From positions 1 through 47,954 of the forward strand of contig JAGWTH010000031.1 in assembly GCA_028868995.1 (NCBI GenBank): a stretch of 47,954 nt of DNA. Reading direction: 5' to 3'. The stretch is from Burkholderiales bacterium. GTDB lineage: Bacteria > Pseudomonadota > Gammaproteobacteria > Burkholderiales > Burkholderiaceae_C. Position numbers and translations under genes: made by a program. Under the pieces are notes generated by a model. That model saw nothing but the letters and a program-made list of their open reading frames with translations. It had not been told where the DNA came from and did not search any database. Shown here in pieces: positions 34,466 to 42,891 of the stretch. How positions within the stretch are numbered: position 1 is the first letter of the stretch; every line of letters starts with the position of its first letter.

Positions 34466-35641
34466 ATGAACAGCTGGCTGCCCCTGGCCATCACCCTCGC
34501 GATCCAGGCCATGGTGGCGATGGGCCTGCTCACCCTGCCGGCCATGGCGCCGAAGGTGGCGCAGGCCGTCGGCGTGTCGGCCGCCTACATCGGCCTGTAC
34601 ATCGCCGTGGCCTACGTGGGCGCCATGACGGCGAGCCTCGCCTCCGGCGCCGCGGTGGTGCGCTACGGCAGCATCCGCGTGAGCCAGGTCGGGCTGCTGG
34701 TGTGCGCCGCCGGCCTGGCCCTTTGCGCCGTGCCGGCCTGGCCGGTCATCGCCCTGGGCGCCCTGCTGGTGGGCCTCGGCTACGGCCCGATCACGCCGGC
34801 CAGCTCGCACCTGCTGGCTCGCACGACCCCGGGCCACCGCATGTCGCTGGTGTTCTCCATCAAGCAGACCGGCGTGCCGCTGGGCGGCGCGCTCGCCGGC
34901 GCGCTGGTGCCCGGCCTGCAGCAGTGGGCCGGCTGGCAGCGGGCGCTGCTGGTCGTGGCGGCCGCGAACGTGCTGTGCGCGCTGCTGGCGCAATCGCTGC
35001 GCGCCGGCTTCGACGACGACCGCGAACCCGGGCGCCGGCTGGGCCTGGGCCACTTCCTCGAGCCGGTGCGGCTGGTGCTGGGCCACCCCCAGCTGCGCAT
35101 GCTGTCGGCCTGCTCCTTCGTCTTCTCGATCGTGCAGCTGTCGCTGACCACCTACCTCGTCACCTTCCTGACCGACAGCCTGGCCTACGGCCTGGTGGCC
35201 GCCGGCTTCGTGCTGGCGGTGTCGCAGGTGGGCGCGGTGATGGGCCGCGTGCTCTGGGGCTGGGTCGCCGACCGCTGGCTGGGCGCGCGCCGCATGCTGG
35301 CGCTGCTCACGCTGGTCATGGCCTTCAGCACGCTGGCCACGGCGGCGCTGCAGCCGCACCTGCCGGGGCTCGTGGTGCCGGTCGTGCTGTTCGTGTTCGG
35401 CGCCTCGGGCATCGGCTGGAACGGCGTGTACCTGGCCGAGGTGGCGCGCCAGGCGCCCGAGGGCAAGGCCGGCGTCGCCACCGGCGGCACGCTGGCGATC
35501 ACCTTCCTCGGCGTCGTGCTGGGTCCGCCGGCCTTCGGCGCGATCTCGGGCCTGGCCGGCAGCTACCGCGCCGGCTACGCGGCGCTCGCGCTGCCGCTGG
35601 CCCTGTGCGGCTGGATGCTGCTGCGCCCGCCGCGGACCTAG
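34466..35641 (+). CDS. MFS transporter
   Basis: This is a 391-residue major facilitator with about 12 hydrophobic segments. Loop motifs resemble the CynX/NimT or sugar-acid branches: YVGAMTASLASGAAVVRYGSIRVSQ between helices 2 and 3, GLGYGPITPASSHLLAR in helix 4, KQTGVPLGGALAGALVPGL in helix 5, and RVLWGWVADRWLGARRMLAL in the second half. It lies 43 bp after the lactonase gene, so uronate or aldarate import is a reasonable guess, though the cargo is not shown by sequence. It ends in TAG inside an inverted repeat shared with the convergent permease gene. Confidence 0.85.
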   Translation: MNSWLPLAITLAIQAMVAMGLLTLPAMAPKVAQAVGVSAAYIGLYIAVAYVGAMTASLASGAAVVRYGSIRVSQVGLLVCAAGLALCAVPAWPVIALGALLVGLGYGPITPASSHLLARTTPGHRMSLVFSIKQTGVPLGGALAGALVPGLQQWAGWQRALLVVAAANVLCALLAQSLRAGFDDDREPGRRLGLGHFLEPVRLVLGHPQLRMLSACSFVFSIVQLSLTTYLVTFLTDSLAYGLVAAGFVLAVSQVGAVMGRVLWGWVADRWLGARRMLALLTLVMAFSTLATAALQPHLPGLVVPVVLFVFGASGIGWNGVYLAEVARQAPEGKAGVATGGTLAITFLGVVLGPPAFGAISGLAGSYRAGYAALALPLALCGWMLLRPPRT

Positions 35642-35673
35642 TGTCGTCAGACTTGGGCGGGACAGGACACTAG
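35638..35673. terminator. inverted repeat enclosing both stop codons of convergent genes
   Basis: CTAGTGTC (35638-35645) and GACACTAG (35666-35673) are perfect inverted arms around 20 nt. The TAG stop of the MFS gene (35639-35641) and the TAG stop of the minus-strand permease gene (35670-35672) both lie in the arms. The structure could serve as a short bidirectional terminator or be a remnant of a mobile repeat; no T tract is present. Confidence 0.5.
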
Positions 35674-37157
35674 TGCGCCTCGGCCTGGCGGGCGGCCCGG
35701 ATCGCCGCCGCCTGGTCCTCGCGTGCCCCGTTGAAGAACAGGTTCAGCGCCACCGCGGCCACCGAGGACAGCAGGATGCCCGACTCGATCAGCGGGTGGA
35801 TCGCGTGCGGCATCCATTGCTTGAACTGCGGCGCGATCAGCGGGATCATGCCGACGCCGATCGCGATGGCCACGATCAGCGCGTTGTGGCGGTTGTCCTT
35901 GAAGTCCACGCCGGCCAGGATGCGGATGCCGGTGGCGGCCACCATGCCGAACATCACCAGGCCGGCGCCGCCCAGCACCACGGTGGGCAGCGACTCCACC
36001 AGCGCCGCCATCTTGGGCAGCAGGCCCAGCACCAGCAGGACCAGCCCGCCGGCGGCGCACACGAAGCGGCTGCGCACGCCGGTCACCGCGACCAGGCCGA
36101 CGTTCTGCGAGAAGCTGGTATAGGGGAAGGTGTTGAAGATGCCGCCCAGCAGCGTGCCGAGGCCGTCGGTGCGCAGGCCGCGGGCGAGCGCGGGCTGGTC
36201 CACCTTGCGCCCCGTCATCTCGCCCAGCGCCAGGAACATGCCGGTGGACTCGATCATCACCACGATCATCACGATGCTCATGGTGAGGATCAGCATCGGG
36301 TCGAAGCGCGGCATGCCGAACTGGAAGGGCAGCACCACGTCCACCCAGGCGGCCTTGGCGACCTTGTCGAAAGTCATGTAGCCGAAGGCCGCGGCGACCA
36401 CGCCGCCGACCACGATGCCCAGCAGCACGGAGATGTTGGCGAGGAAGCCGCGGGCGAACTTGGCCACCAGCAGGATGGTGAGCAGAACCAGCGCCGCGAT
36501 CGCCACGCCGTGCAGGTCGGCGTACTTCGGGTTGGGCAGGCTGGGCACCAGGGCCAGGCCCTTGGGCGCGGCGGGCAGCGGCGATCCGGGCGCACCGGCG
36601 GCGGCCGTGACCTGGGCCAGCCACTGCGCATGCTCGGGGCTCACCACGCTGGGCGCGGTCGGGCCGAACGGGTTGCCGAAGATCCAGTTGATGCCGATGC
36701 GCATCAGGCTGATGCCGATCACCGCGATGATGGTGCCCGTGACCACCGGCGGGAAGAAGCGCAGCAGCCGGCTCACCGCCGGCGCGATCGCGATGGAGAC
36801 GACGCCGGCGCCGATGATGGCGCCGAAGATCAGCTGGGCGCCCTCGACGCCGGGCGTGCTGTTCGCCATGGCCACCATGGGGGCGACCGAGGCGAAGGTT
36901 ACGCCCATCATCACCGGCAGCCGGATGCCGAACCACTGGGTGCAGCCCAGCGACTGGATCAGCGTCACCAGGCCGCAGCAGAACAGGTCGGCCGAGATCA
37001 GCAGCGCGACCTGCTCCGGCGGCAGCTTCAGCGCGCGGCCGATGATCAGCGGCACCGCCACCGCGCCGGCGTACATCACCAGCACGTGCTGCAGGCCCAG
37101 CGCGGCGAGCTTTCCGGCGGGCAGTCGTTCATCCACGGGGTGGATCGTCGTTTCCAT
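35670..37157 (-). CDS. NCS2-family purine (xanthine/urate) permease
   Basis: This 495-residue nucleobase:cation symporter-2 protein has about 14 membrane segments. Typical blocks are LGLQHVLVMYAGAVAVPLIIG at the N terminus, GIRLPVMMGVTFASVAPMVAMA in TM3, RFFPPVVTGTIIAVIGISLM, VMIESTGMFLALGEMTG (TM8 substrate-binding Glu) and NTFPYTSFSQNVGLVAVTGVRSRFV (TM10). These fit the xanthine/uric-acid branch (UacT/XanQ-like). It is the last gene of the gntR-puuE-uraD/allC-M20-permease run, 38 bp after the M20 gene and behind a strong AGGAGG. Import of urate or xanthine for the pathway encoded around it is expected. Confidence 0.92.
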   Translation of the reverse strand: METTIHPVDERLPAGKLAALGLQHVLVMYAGAVAVPLIIGRALKLPPEQVALLISADLFCCGLVTLIQSLGCTQWFGIRLPVMMGVTFASVAPMVAMANSTPGVEGAQLIFGAIIGAGVVSIAIAPAVSRLLRFFPPVVTGTIIAVIGISLMRIGINWIFGNPFGPTAPSVVSPEHAQWLAQVTAAAGAPGSPLPAAPKGLALVPSLPNPKYADLHGVAIAALVLLTILLVAKFARGFLANISVLLGIVVGGVVAAAFGYMTFDKVAKAAWVDVVLPFQFGMPRFDPMLILTMSIVMIVVMIESTGMFLALGEMTGRKVDQPALARGLRTDGLGTLLGGIFNTFPYTSFSQNVGLVAVTGVRSRFVCAAGGLVLLVLGLLPKMAALVESLPTVVLGGAGLVMFGMVAATGIRILAGVDFKDNRHNALIVAIAIGVGMIPLIAPQFKQWMPHAIHPLIESGILLSSVAAVALNLFFNGAREDQAAAIRAARQAEAH

Positions 37158-37195
37158 GCTTGTCTCCTCCTGGGGTGATGGGGGCCGCGCGCGGG

Positions 37196-38449
37196 TCAGG
37201 AAAGCAGGTCCAGCAGCGTGCGCGCGACCACCTTGGTCGCGCGCCGCAGGTCCTGCAGGTCCAGGCGCTCGTCGGCGCGCTTGGCGTGCGACTCCAGCAC
37301 GGTGCGCGGGCCGGCGCCGTAGATCACGCCGGGGATGCCCGCCTCGCCGTACAGGCGCACGTCGGTGTAAAGGGTCGTGCCCATGGCCGGGATCTCCTGG
37401 CCGAACAGCTCGCGCCCGTGCTTCTGGATCGCGGCCACCAGCGGCTGGTTGCCGGGCAGGGGCTTCAGGGCGTTGGCCAGCAGCATGCGCCGGATCTCCA
37501 CCGTGATGCCGGGGCAGCGCGCGGCCGCATCGGCGATCACCTGGCGGATGTTCGCCTCGACCTGCTGCGGGTTCTCCTCGGGGATCATGCGGCGGTCCAG
37601 CTTGAACACCACCTTGCCGGGCACGACGTTGGTGTTGGTGCCGCCCTGGATCAGGCCCACGTTGAGGTAGGGGTGCCGGATGCCCGCGACCTTGGAGCTG
37701 ACCTGCTTGTACAGCGTGTTCTGCGCGTACAACGCCTCGAGGATCCGCACCGCGCCCTGCAGGGCGTCGACGCCGGTGTCGGGGATGGCGGCATGCGCCA
37801 TCTTGCCGTGCACCGTGACCTCCATCTGCAGGCAGCCGTTGTGGGCGGTGACCACCTCGTAGCTGAAGCCGGCGGCGATCATGAGGTCGGGCTTCGTGAG
37901 CCCCTTCTTCAGCAGCCAGCCCGGGCCCAGCTCGCCGCCCCATTCCTCGTCGTAGGTGAAGTGCAGCTCCACGCCGCCCTTCAGCTTCGCCTGCAGCGAC
38001 TCCAGCGCCCGCACGGCGAAGGTGAAGCTGGCGAAGTCGCCCTTGCTCACCGCGGTGGCGCGGCCGTAGATCTTCCCGTCCACGATCTCGCCGCCGTAGG
38101 GGTCGTGGGTCCAGCCCTCGCCGGGCGGCACCACGTCACCGTGGGCGTTGAGCGCGACGATCGGGCCTGGGACCGATTCATCTCCCTGTTTCCTGCCTTC
38201 CCCGTAGCGCCGGCGCACGATCAGGTTGGTGATGGACTGCAGGCCGTACGCCTTCACCTCCGCCTCGGCAACGGGATGCTTCTCGGCCTCGAAGCCGAAG
38301 CCTCGCAGCAGTTCGGCGGTGCGCTCGGCGTGCGGCGCGTTGTTGCCCGGCGGCGTGTCGGTGGGCACGCGGACCAGGTCCTGCAGGAAGCGCACTTCCT
38401 CGTCGAAGTGGGCGTCGATCCAGGCGTCGAGTCTCTGGTAGTCGTTCAT
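37196..38449 (-). CDS. M20-family amidohydrolase/deacylase (ArgE/DapE type) in the purine operon
   Basis: This is a 417-residue zinc peptidase-like enzyme. Metal ligands lie in LNAHGDVVPPG, AVSKGDFASF, YDEEWGGELGP (catalytic Glu-Glu) and ESHAKRADERLDL, and the dimerisation domain is present. Members remove acyl or carbamoyl groups from amino acids. It overlaps the upstream UraD-AllC gene by 4 bases and precedes the purine permease, so it should act on a ureide such as allantoate, ureidoglycolate or a carbamoylated derivative. However, AllC-type catalysis is already provided by its neighbour, so the exact substrate is open. Confidence 0.85.
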   Translation of the reverse strand: MNDYQRLDAWIDAHFDEEVRFLQDLVRVPTDTPPGNNAPHAERTAELLRGFGFEAEKHPVAEAEVKAYGLQSITNLIVRRRYGEGRKQGDESVPGPIVALNAHGDVVPPGEGWTHDPYGGEIVDGKIYGRATAVSKGDFASFTFAVRALESLQAKLKGGVELHFTYDEEWGGELGPGWLLKKGLTKPDLMIAAGFSYEVVTAHNGCLQMEVTVHGKMAHAAIPDTGVDALQGAVRILEALYAQNTLYKQVSSKVAGIRHPYLNVGLIQGGTNTNVVPGKVVFKLDRRMIPEENPQQVEANIRQVIADAAARCPGITVEIRRMLLANALKPLPGNQPLVAAIQKHGRELFGQEIPAMGTTLYTDVRLYGEAGIPGVIYGAGPRTVLESHAKRADERLDLQDLRRATKVVARTLLDLLS

Positions 38450-40227
38450 GCGGTTTCTTTCGCGAGCTGCTCCAGCAGGTGCTGGAAGGCGCGCACGCCC
38501 AGCTCCATGTCGTCGCTGGTGGTGGATTCGAGGGGGTTGTGGCTGATGCCGGCGTTCTGCCCGCGCACGAACAGCATGGCCTGCGGCAGGATCTCGTGCA
38601 GCTTCATCGCGTCGTGGCCGGCGCCGCTGGGCATGCGGTACGGGGCCAGGCCCAGGGCCTGCACGGCGGCCTCCCAGCGTTGCTGCCAGGCGGGCGCGCT
38701 GGGCGCGGCGGCGGCGCGCATGGTCTCCTCGACCTGGTGGTGCAGTCCGCGGCGCGCGCAGATCTCCCGCAGCTGCGCCAGCACGTCGGCGACCAGGGCG
38801 TCGCGCTGGGCGTCGGTGGGCGCGCGCAGGTCCAGCGAAAAAAGGCAGCGTCCCGGCACCACGTTGATCGAGCCGCTGGGCACCTGCAGCATGCCGATGG
38901 TGCCGACCGAGTCGCCGTCGCGCGCCGCGCGCTGCTCCACGTACAGGGCCAGTTCGGCCACCGCGACGGCGGCGTCGCGCCGGCGGTCCATGGGGGTCGT
39001 GCCCGCGTGGCTGGCCATGCCGGTCACCTCGCACTGGAAGCGCACGCCGCCGTTGATGGAGGTGACGACGCCCAGCGGCAGGTCCAGTTCATTGAGCACG
39101 GGGCCCTGCTCGATGTGGACCTCGACGAAACCAAGGTAGCGCCTCGGGTCGCGCTTCAGCGCGGCGATCGCCTCCAGCGTCGCCGGCAGGCCGGCGTGGC
39201 GCATGGCGTCGCGCAGGGCGACGCCGTCGGCGTCCTTCTGGTCCAGCCACTTCGGGTCGAAGTGCCCGGTGAGCGCGCCGGAACCCAGGAAGGTTGCCTT
39301 GTAGCGCTGGCCTTCCTCTTCCGCGAAGGCCACCAGCTCGATGCCGAAGGGCAGCCGCCGCCTCGCCCGCGCCAGCTCGCGCACGCAGGCCAGCGGCGTG
39401 AAGATGCCCAGCCGCCCGTCGTACTTGCCGCCGTTGCGAACGGTGTCGTAGTGCGACCCCGTCAGCAGGAACCTCGCATCCTCCGGGGCACCGCGATAGC
39501 GCCCCACGACGTTCCCCACCGCATCGACCTCCACCTCGTCGAACCCGGCCTCGCGCATCGTGTCCGCGATCTGCCTCGCCGCCGCCCGGTGCGCATCGGT
39601 GAGGTACGTGACGGTCAGCTGCCCCTTCTCGGCGAAGCCCGGGTCGCTGTGCCGCGCCAGGTCCTCGTGCCAGTCCCATACCAGGTTGCCCAGCACGGGC
39701 TCGACGCCGAACTTGTCGTTCAGGCGCAGTTCCGCGATGCGGTGGATGTTGCGCAGCGCCTCGGCGCGCTCGAAGTCCGGATGGTTTTCCAGCCGCCGGG
39801 CGAAGGTCTCGATGATCTGCTGGCGGGTGAGTCCCGTGCCGCGCGGCCCGCGCACCGCGAGGATGAAGGGGAAGCCGAACTTCGCGTTGTAGTCGGCGTT
39901 GAGCTGCTGCAGCTGCGCGAATTCCTCAGGCGTGCAGTTCGTCAGGCCCGCCCGGCTCTGCTCGCTGGTGGATTCGCTGGTGAGCGCCTTCGCCACCATG
40001 GCCTTGCCGGCGAGTTCGGGGTGGGCACGGATCAAGGCCAGCTGGCGATCCGCGCCGGCGGTGCGAACGATGTCGGCCATCGCCTGCTTCAGGTGGCCCA
40101 GCGAGCGGAAGGGCCGCTGGGCCAGCGCCTCCTGCGCGATCCAGGGCGAGTGCTCGTACAGGCCGTCCAGCAGGCGGGCGGCCTCGGCCGCGTCGGCGGC
40201 GTTCAACTGTTCCAGGGTGAGGGGCAT
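38446..40227 (-). CDS. UraD-AllC fusion: OHCU decarboxylase + allantoate amidohydrolase
   Basis: This is a 593-residue fusion. Residues about 1-170 are OHCU decarboxylase (UraD), with the catalytic His69 in RAHPELAGK and the helical domain ending NDKFGVE; it makes S-allantoin from OHCU. Residues about 175-593 are an M20 allantoate amidohydrolase/carbamoylase (AllC-like), with metal ligands in LLTGSHYDTVRNGGKYDGRLGI, FAEEEGQRY, FVEVHIEQGPVLNE and SGAGHDAMKL and the terminal NAGISHNPLEST. One protein thus performs the steps before and after allantoinase. It follows puuE by 1 bp and overlaps the M20 gene. No frameshift is needed to read through both domains. Confidence 0.93.
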   Translation of the reverse strand: MPLTLEQLNAADAAEAARLLDGLYEHSPWIAQEALAQRPFRSLGHLKQAMADIVRTAGADRQLALIRAHPELAGKAMVAKALTSESTSEQSRAGLTNCTPEEFAQLQQLNADYNAKFGFPFILAVRGPRGTGLTRQQIIETFARRLENHPDFERAEALRNIHRIAELRLNDKFGVEPVLGNLVWDWHEDLARHSDPGFAEKGQLTVTYLTDAHRAAARQIADTMREAGFDEVEVDAVGNVVGRYRGAPEDARFLLTGSHYDTVRNGGKYDGRLGIFTPLACVRELARARRRLPFGIELVAFAEEEGQRYKATFLGSGALTGHFDPKWLDQKDADGVALRDAMRHAGLPATLEAIAALKRDPRRYLGFVEVHIEQGPVLNELDLPLGVVTSINGGVRFQCEVTGMASHAGTTPMDRRRDAAVAVAELALYVEQRAARDGDSVGTIGMLQVPSGSINVVPGRCLFSLDLRAPTDAQRDALVADVLAQLREICARRGLHHQVEETMRAAAAPSAPAWQQRWEAAVQALGLAPYRMPSGAGHDAMKLHEILPQAMLFVRGQNAGISHNPLESTTSDDMELGVRAFQHLLEQLAKETA

Positions 40228-40228
40228 G

Positions 40229-41173
40229 TCAGGCCTCGGGGTAGGGGTGGACCTGCTTCCAGTGCCGCGCGATGTCGATGCGGCGGCACACCCAGACGCG
40301 GTCGTGCTTCGCGATGTGGTCGAGGAAGCGCTGCAGCGCGGTGATGCGGCCGGGCCGGCCCAGCAGGCGGCAGTGCATGCCGATGCTCATCATCTTCGGC
40401 GCCTCGTCGCCCTCGGCGTAGAGCGCGTCGAAGCTGTCCTTCAGGTACTGGAAGAAGGGATCGGCATGCGAATAGCCCTGGGGCAGGGCGAAGCGCATGT
40501 CGTTGCAGTCCAGGGTGTAGGGCACCACCAGGTGCGGAACCACGCTGCCGTCGGTCCGGCGCACCTTCATCCAGAAGGGCAGGTCGTCGCCGTAGTAGTC
40601 GCTGTCGTATTCGAAGCCGCCGTAGTCCACGACCAGGCGGCGCGTGTTGGGGCTGTCGCGACCGGTGTACCAGCCCAGCGGCCGCTCGCCGGTGAGCTTC
40701 CCGATCGCCTCCATGCCCAGGCGCATGTGTTCGCGCTCGACCGCCTCGGGCACGTTCTGGTAGTGGATCCACTTCCAGCCGTGGCAGGCGATCTCGTCGT
40801 CGCGCTCCACGAAGGCCCGGGCGATCTCGGGGCAGCGCTGCAGCGCCGAGCCGACGCCGAAGACGGTGAGCGGCAGCTGCCGGCGGTCGAACTCGCGCAG
40901 GATGCGCCAGACGCCGGCGCGCGAGCCGTATTCGTAGATGCCCTCCATGCTCAGGTGCCGGTCCGGGTAGGCGGCCGGGTTGAACATCTCGGACAGGAAC
41001 TGCTCGGAGGCGGGATCGCCGTGCAGGGTGGCGTTCTCGCCGCCTTCCTCGAAGTTGAGGACGAACTGCACGGCGACGCGCGCCTGGCCGGGCCAGCGGG
41101 CCTGCGGCGGGTTGCGGCCGTAGCCGGCGAGGTCGCGCGGGTACGCGGCGGAGGAATCGTAGACGGTGCTCAT
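40229..41173 (-). CDS. puuE: allantoinase PuuE (polysaccharide-deacetylase fold)
   Basis: This 314-residue metal-independent allantoinase is of the NodB/polysaccharide deacetylase fold. Characteristic segments are [102 protein letters not shown] and SIGMHCRLLGRPGRITALQRFLDHI. It hydrolyses allantoin to allantoate. The start overlaps the gntR stop (ATGA), and the UraD-AllC gene follows after 1 bp, matching pathway order. The length is normal. Confidence 0.95.
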   Translation of the reverse strand: MSTVYDSSAAYPRDLAGYGRNPPQARWPGQARVAVQFVLNFEEGGENATLHGDPASEQFLSEMFNPAAYPDRHLSMEGIYEYGSRAGVWRILREFDRRQLPLTVFGVGSALQRCPEIARAFVERDDEIACHGWKWIHYQNVPEAVEREHMRLGMEAIGKLTGERPLGWYTGRDSPNTRRLVVDYGGFEYDSDYYGDDLPFWMKVRRTDGSVVPHLVVPYTLDCNDMRFALPQGYSHADPFFQYLKDSFDALYAEGDEAPKMMSIGMHCRLLGRPGRITALQRFLDHIAKHDRVWVCRRIDIARHWKQVHPYPEA

Positions 41174-41835
41174 GCGAGGGCGAGGGCGATGTCGTGGGTG
41201 GGAACGGTCCGGTCGAAGGCGAGGCTCGCCTCGACGTGCCGCAGGTGTTCGTCCATCAGCTTGACGGCGCGCTTCTCGTCCTTCGCGACCAGCGCCTTCA
41301 GCAGTTCCGCGTGCTCCTCCAGCGAGTGCGCGGTGAAGCTCTCGCGCTGGTACATCAGGGTGATGAGCGAGCTGCGCGAGACCAGGTCGCGCAGGATCTG
41401 CGCCAGCACGGCGTTGTCCGCGAGTTCGGCCATGCGTACGTGGAAGTCGCCCAGCAGCTGCTGGCGCTCGCCGGCGTCGTCGCCGGACACGGCCGCCTTC
41501 TCCTGGGCGACGTGCTCGCGCAGCGCCCGGAGCCGGGCCGGCGTGGCCTTGCGCAGGAACTCGCGCACCATCTCGGCCTCCAGCAGGCGGCGCACCTGGA
41601 ACACCTGGCGCGCCTCCTCGACGGTGGGGGCGGCGACGAAGGCGCCGCGGGCCGGCTCCATCTTCACCAGGTGCTTCTGCACCAGCTGGAACAGCGCCTG
41701 CCGCACCAGGGTGCGCGACACGCCGAAGTGGTCCGCGAGCTTCTGCTCCGCCAGCTTGGTGCCCGGCTGCAGCCGGTGCTCCACGATCGCGCGGGTCAGC
41801 GCGTCGACGATGGTGCGGGTGGGGGAGGACTCCAT
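41170..41835 (-). CDS. GntR-family (FCD) regulator of purine catabolism
   Basis: This is a 221-residue GntR/FCD regulator with a winged helix ([45 protein letters not shown], about residues 8-55) and a helical ligand domain containing [19 protein letters not shown] and [20 protein letters not shown]. It leads the minus-strand purine operon and is divergent from uraH. A perfect 14-bp palindrome lies 26 bp upstream of its start, and a nearly identical block stands before puuD, so it most likely represses the whole purine regulon including itself. Confidence 0.92.
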   Translation of the reverse strand: MESSPTRTIVDALTRAIVEHRLQPGTKLAEQKLADHFGVSRTLVRQALFQLVQKHLVKMEPARGAFVAAPTVEEARQVFQVRRLLEAEMVREFLRKATPARLRALREHVAQEKAAVSGDDAGERQQLLGDFHVRMAELADNAVLAQILRDLVSRSSLITLMYQRESFTAHSLEEHAELLKALVAKDEKRAVKLMDEHLRHVEASLAFDRTVPTHDIALALA

Positions 41836-41855
41836 GCGGCCATGATAGCCGCGCC

Positions 41856-41884
41856 GGCCAAAAGTGTATACACTTCAGTCCACA
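41856..41884. promoter_or_regulatory. operator/promoter block 1 (gntR-uraH gap)
   Basis: AAGTGTATACACTT (41862-41875) is a perfect palindrome. It is embedded in a 29-nt block, GGCCAAA...TGTATACACTTC-GTCCACA (41856-41884), which recurs upstream of puuD at 43699-43726 with one substitution in the 20-nt right-hand part and a short difference next to the palindrome. GTGTATACAC fits GntR-type operators. Confidence 0.75.
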
Positions 41885-41900
41885 ATTTTCGGAGATCCCC

Positions 41901-42254
41901 ATGGGCCTGAGCACCCACGTCCTCGACACCATGCACGGCACGCCGGCGGCCGGCATGGCCGTGGCGCTGTACACGACGGGCGCGGGGGAGCCGGCGCTGG
42001 TCAGGCGCTTCGTGCTCGACGGCGACGGGCGCAACCCGGACGGCCCGCTGTTCGACAACGCGAGCCTGAGGAAGGGCACCTACCGGCTGGTGTTCGACGT
42101 GGCGGCGTATTTCCGTGGCCGCGGCGTGGAACTGCCCGACCCGCCCTTCCTGGACCGGGTCAGCCTGGACTTCGGCGTGGCCCGCACGGACCAGCACTAT
42201 CACGTGCCGCTGCTGGTGAGTCCGTGGAGCTATTCGACCTACCGGGGCTCGTAA
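41901..42254 (+). CDS. uraH: 5-hydroxyisourate hydrolase
   Basis: This 117-residue transthyretin-like hydrolase opens 5-hydroxyisourate to OHCU, the step after urate oxidation. It begins [21 protein letters not shown] (catalytic His in STHVLD) and ends with the diagnostic YRGS tetrapeptide (WSYSTYRGS); an Arg of the active site lies in KGTYRLVF. It is divergent from the GntR gene, 26 bp after the palindromic operator block. Its 3' end overlaps the convergent lipoprotein gene by 16 bases. It is cytoplasmic, with no signal peptide. Confidence 0.96.
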   Translation: MGLSTHVLDTMHGTPAAGMAVALYTTGAGEPALVRRFVLDGDGRNPDGPLFDNASLRKGTYRLVFDVAAYFRGRGVELPDPPFLDRVSLDFGVARTDQHYHVPLLVSPWSYSTYRGS

Positions 42255-42766
42255 TCGTTGCCGGCCTGGCCTTCGGTGAGCGTGTCCAGCTGGAAGCGGC
42301 CGCTCTTGTCCCAGAGCCACACGTCGGTGTAGACGACCTTGCCCATGCGCGCGGGCGCGGGGAAGGGCGAGGCGGCGCGCACGGTCCGCTCGATCTCGGC
42401 GATCACCTCGGGGGCCTGCTTCGGGGCGCGCATCCAGTGCATGCCGCGCACGTTGCCGCGCCCGTCCACGTCCACCTGCAGCACGCCGACGGCGTAGAGC
42501 AGGGGCGGCAGGCGGCCCTTCCAGATGCGGTCGGCATTGAGGTCGTAGATGTGGTGGGCGGCGTCGATGCGGTAGGCGCGCGGCGTGGTGGCCTGCGACG
42601 GCTGGAGGGTCGCCCGGGCTGGCGCCGGCGGGGCCGCCGGGGCGGGCGCTGCGGGCTGCGGCGGCGCCGGCTCTGGCGGCCGGGTGACGGTGGTGCAGGA
42701 GCCGAGCACGGCGATGGCGCCGAGCAGCGCGGGCTTCAGGAAACGCGGGAAGGGGTGGCGCATCAT
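42239..42766 (-). CDS. putative lipoprotein with TonB-C-like domain
   Basis: This is a 175-residue protein. The N terminus [24 protein letters not shown] ends in a lipobox-like LGSC, so it is probably a lipoprotein. A Pro/Ala-rich linker (about residues 29-50) leads to a globular part with [25 protein letters not shown], which resembles the C-terminal domain of TonB-like energy transducers. No transmembrane anchor of classical TonB is present. It lies inside the purine cluster between uraH and xdhC but on the other strand, overlapping uraH by 16 bp. Its function is unknown and may be unrelated to purines. Confidence 0.7.
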   Translation of the reverse strand: MMRHPFPRFLKPALLGAIAVLGSCTTVTRPPEPAPPQPAAPAPAAPPAPARATLQPSQATTPRAYRIDAAHHIYDLNADRIWKGRLPPLLYAVGVLQVDVDGRGNVRGMHWMRAPKQAPEVIAEIERTVRAASPFPAPARMGKVVYTDVWLWDKSGRFQLDTLTEGQAGNDYEPR

Positions 42767-42891
42767 GGTCGGATCGGTCCCGGTTCGGGGCCCGGATTGC
42801 CGGCAGAATCTACACGAGCGCCGGCCGGGCCCTGGATGGGCATGGTGACGAATTGCATCGCGCGGCGCAGCCGTTTCCCCGTGTGAAAAGC

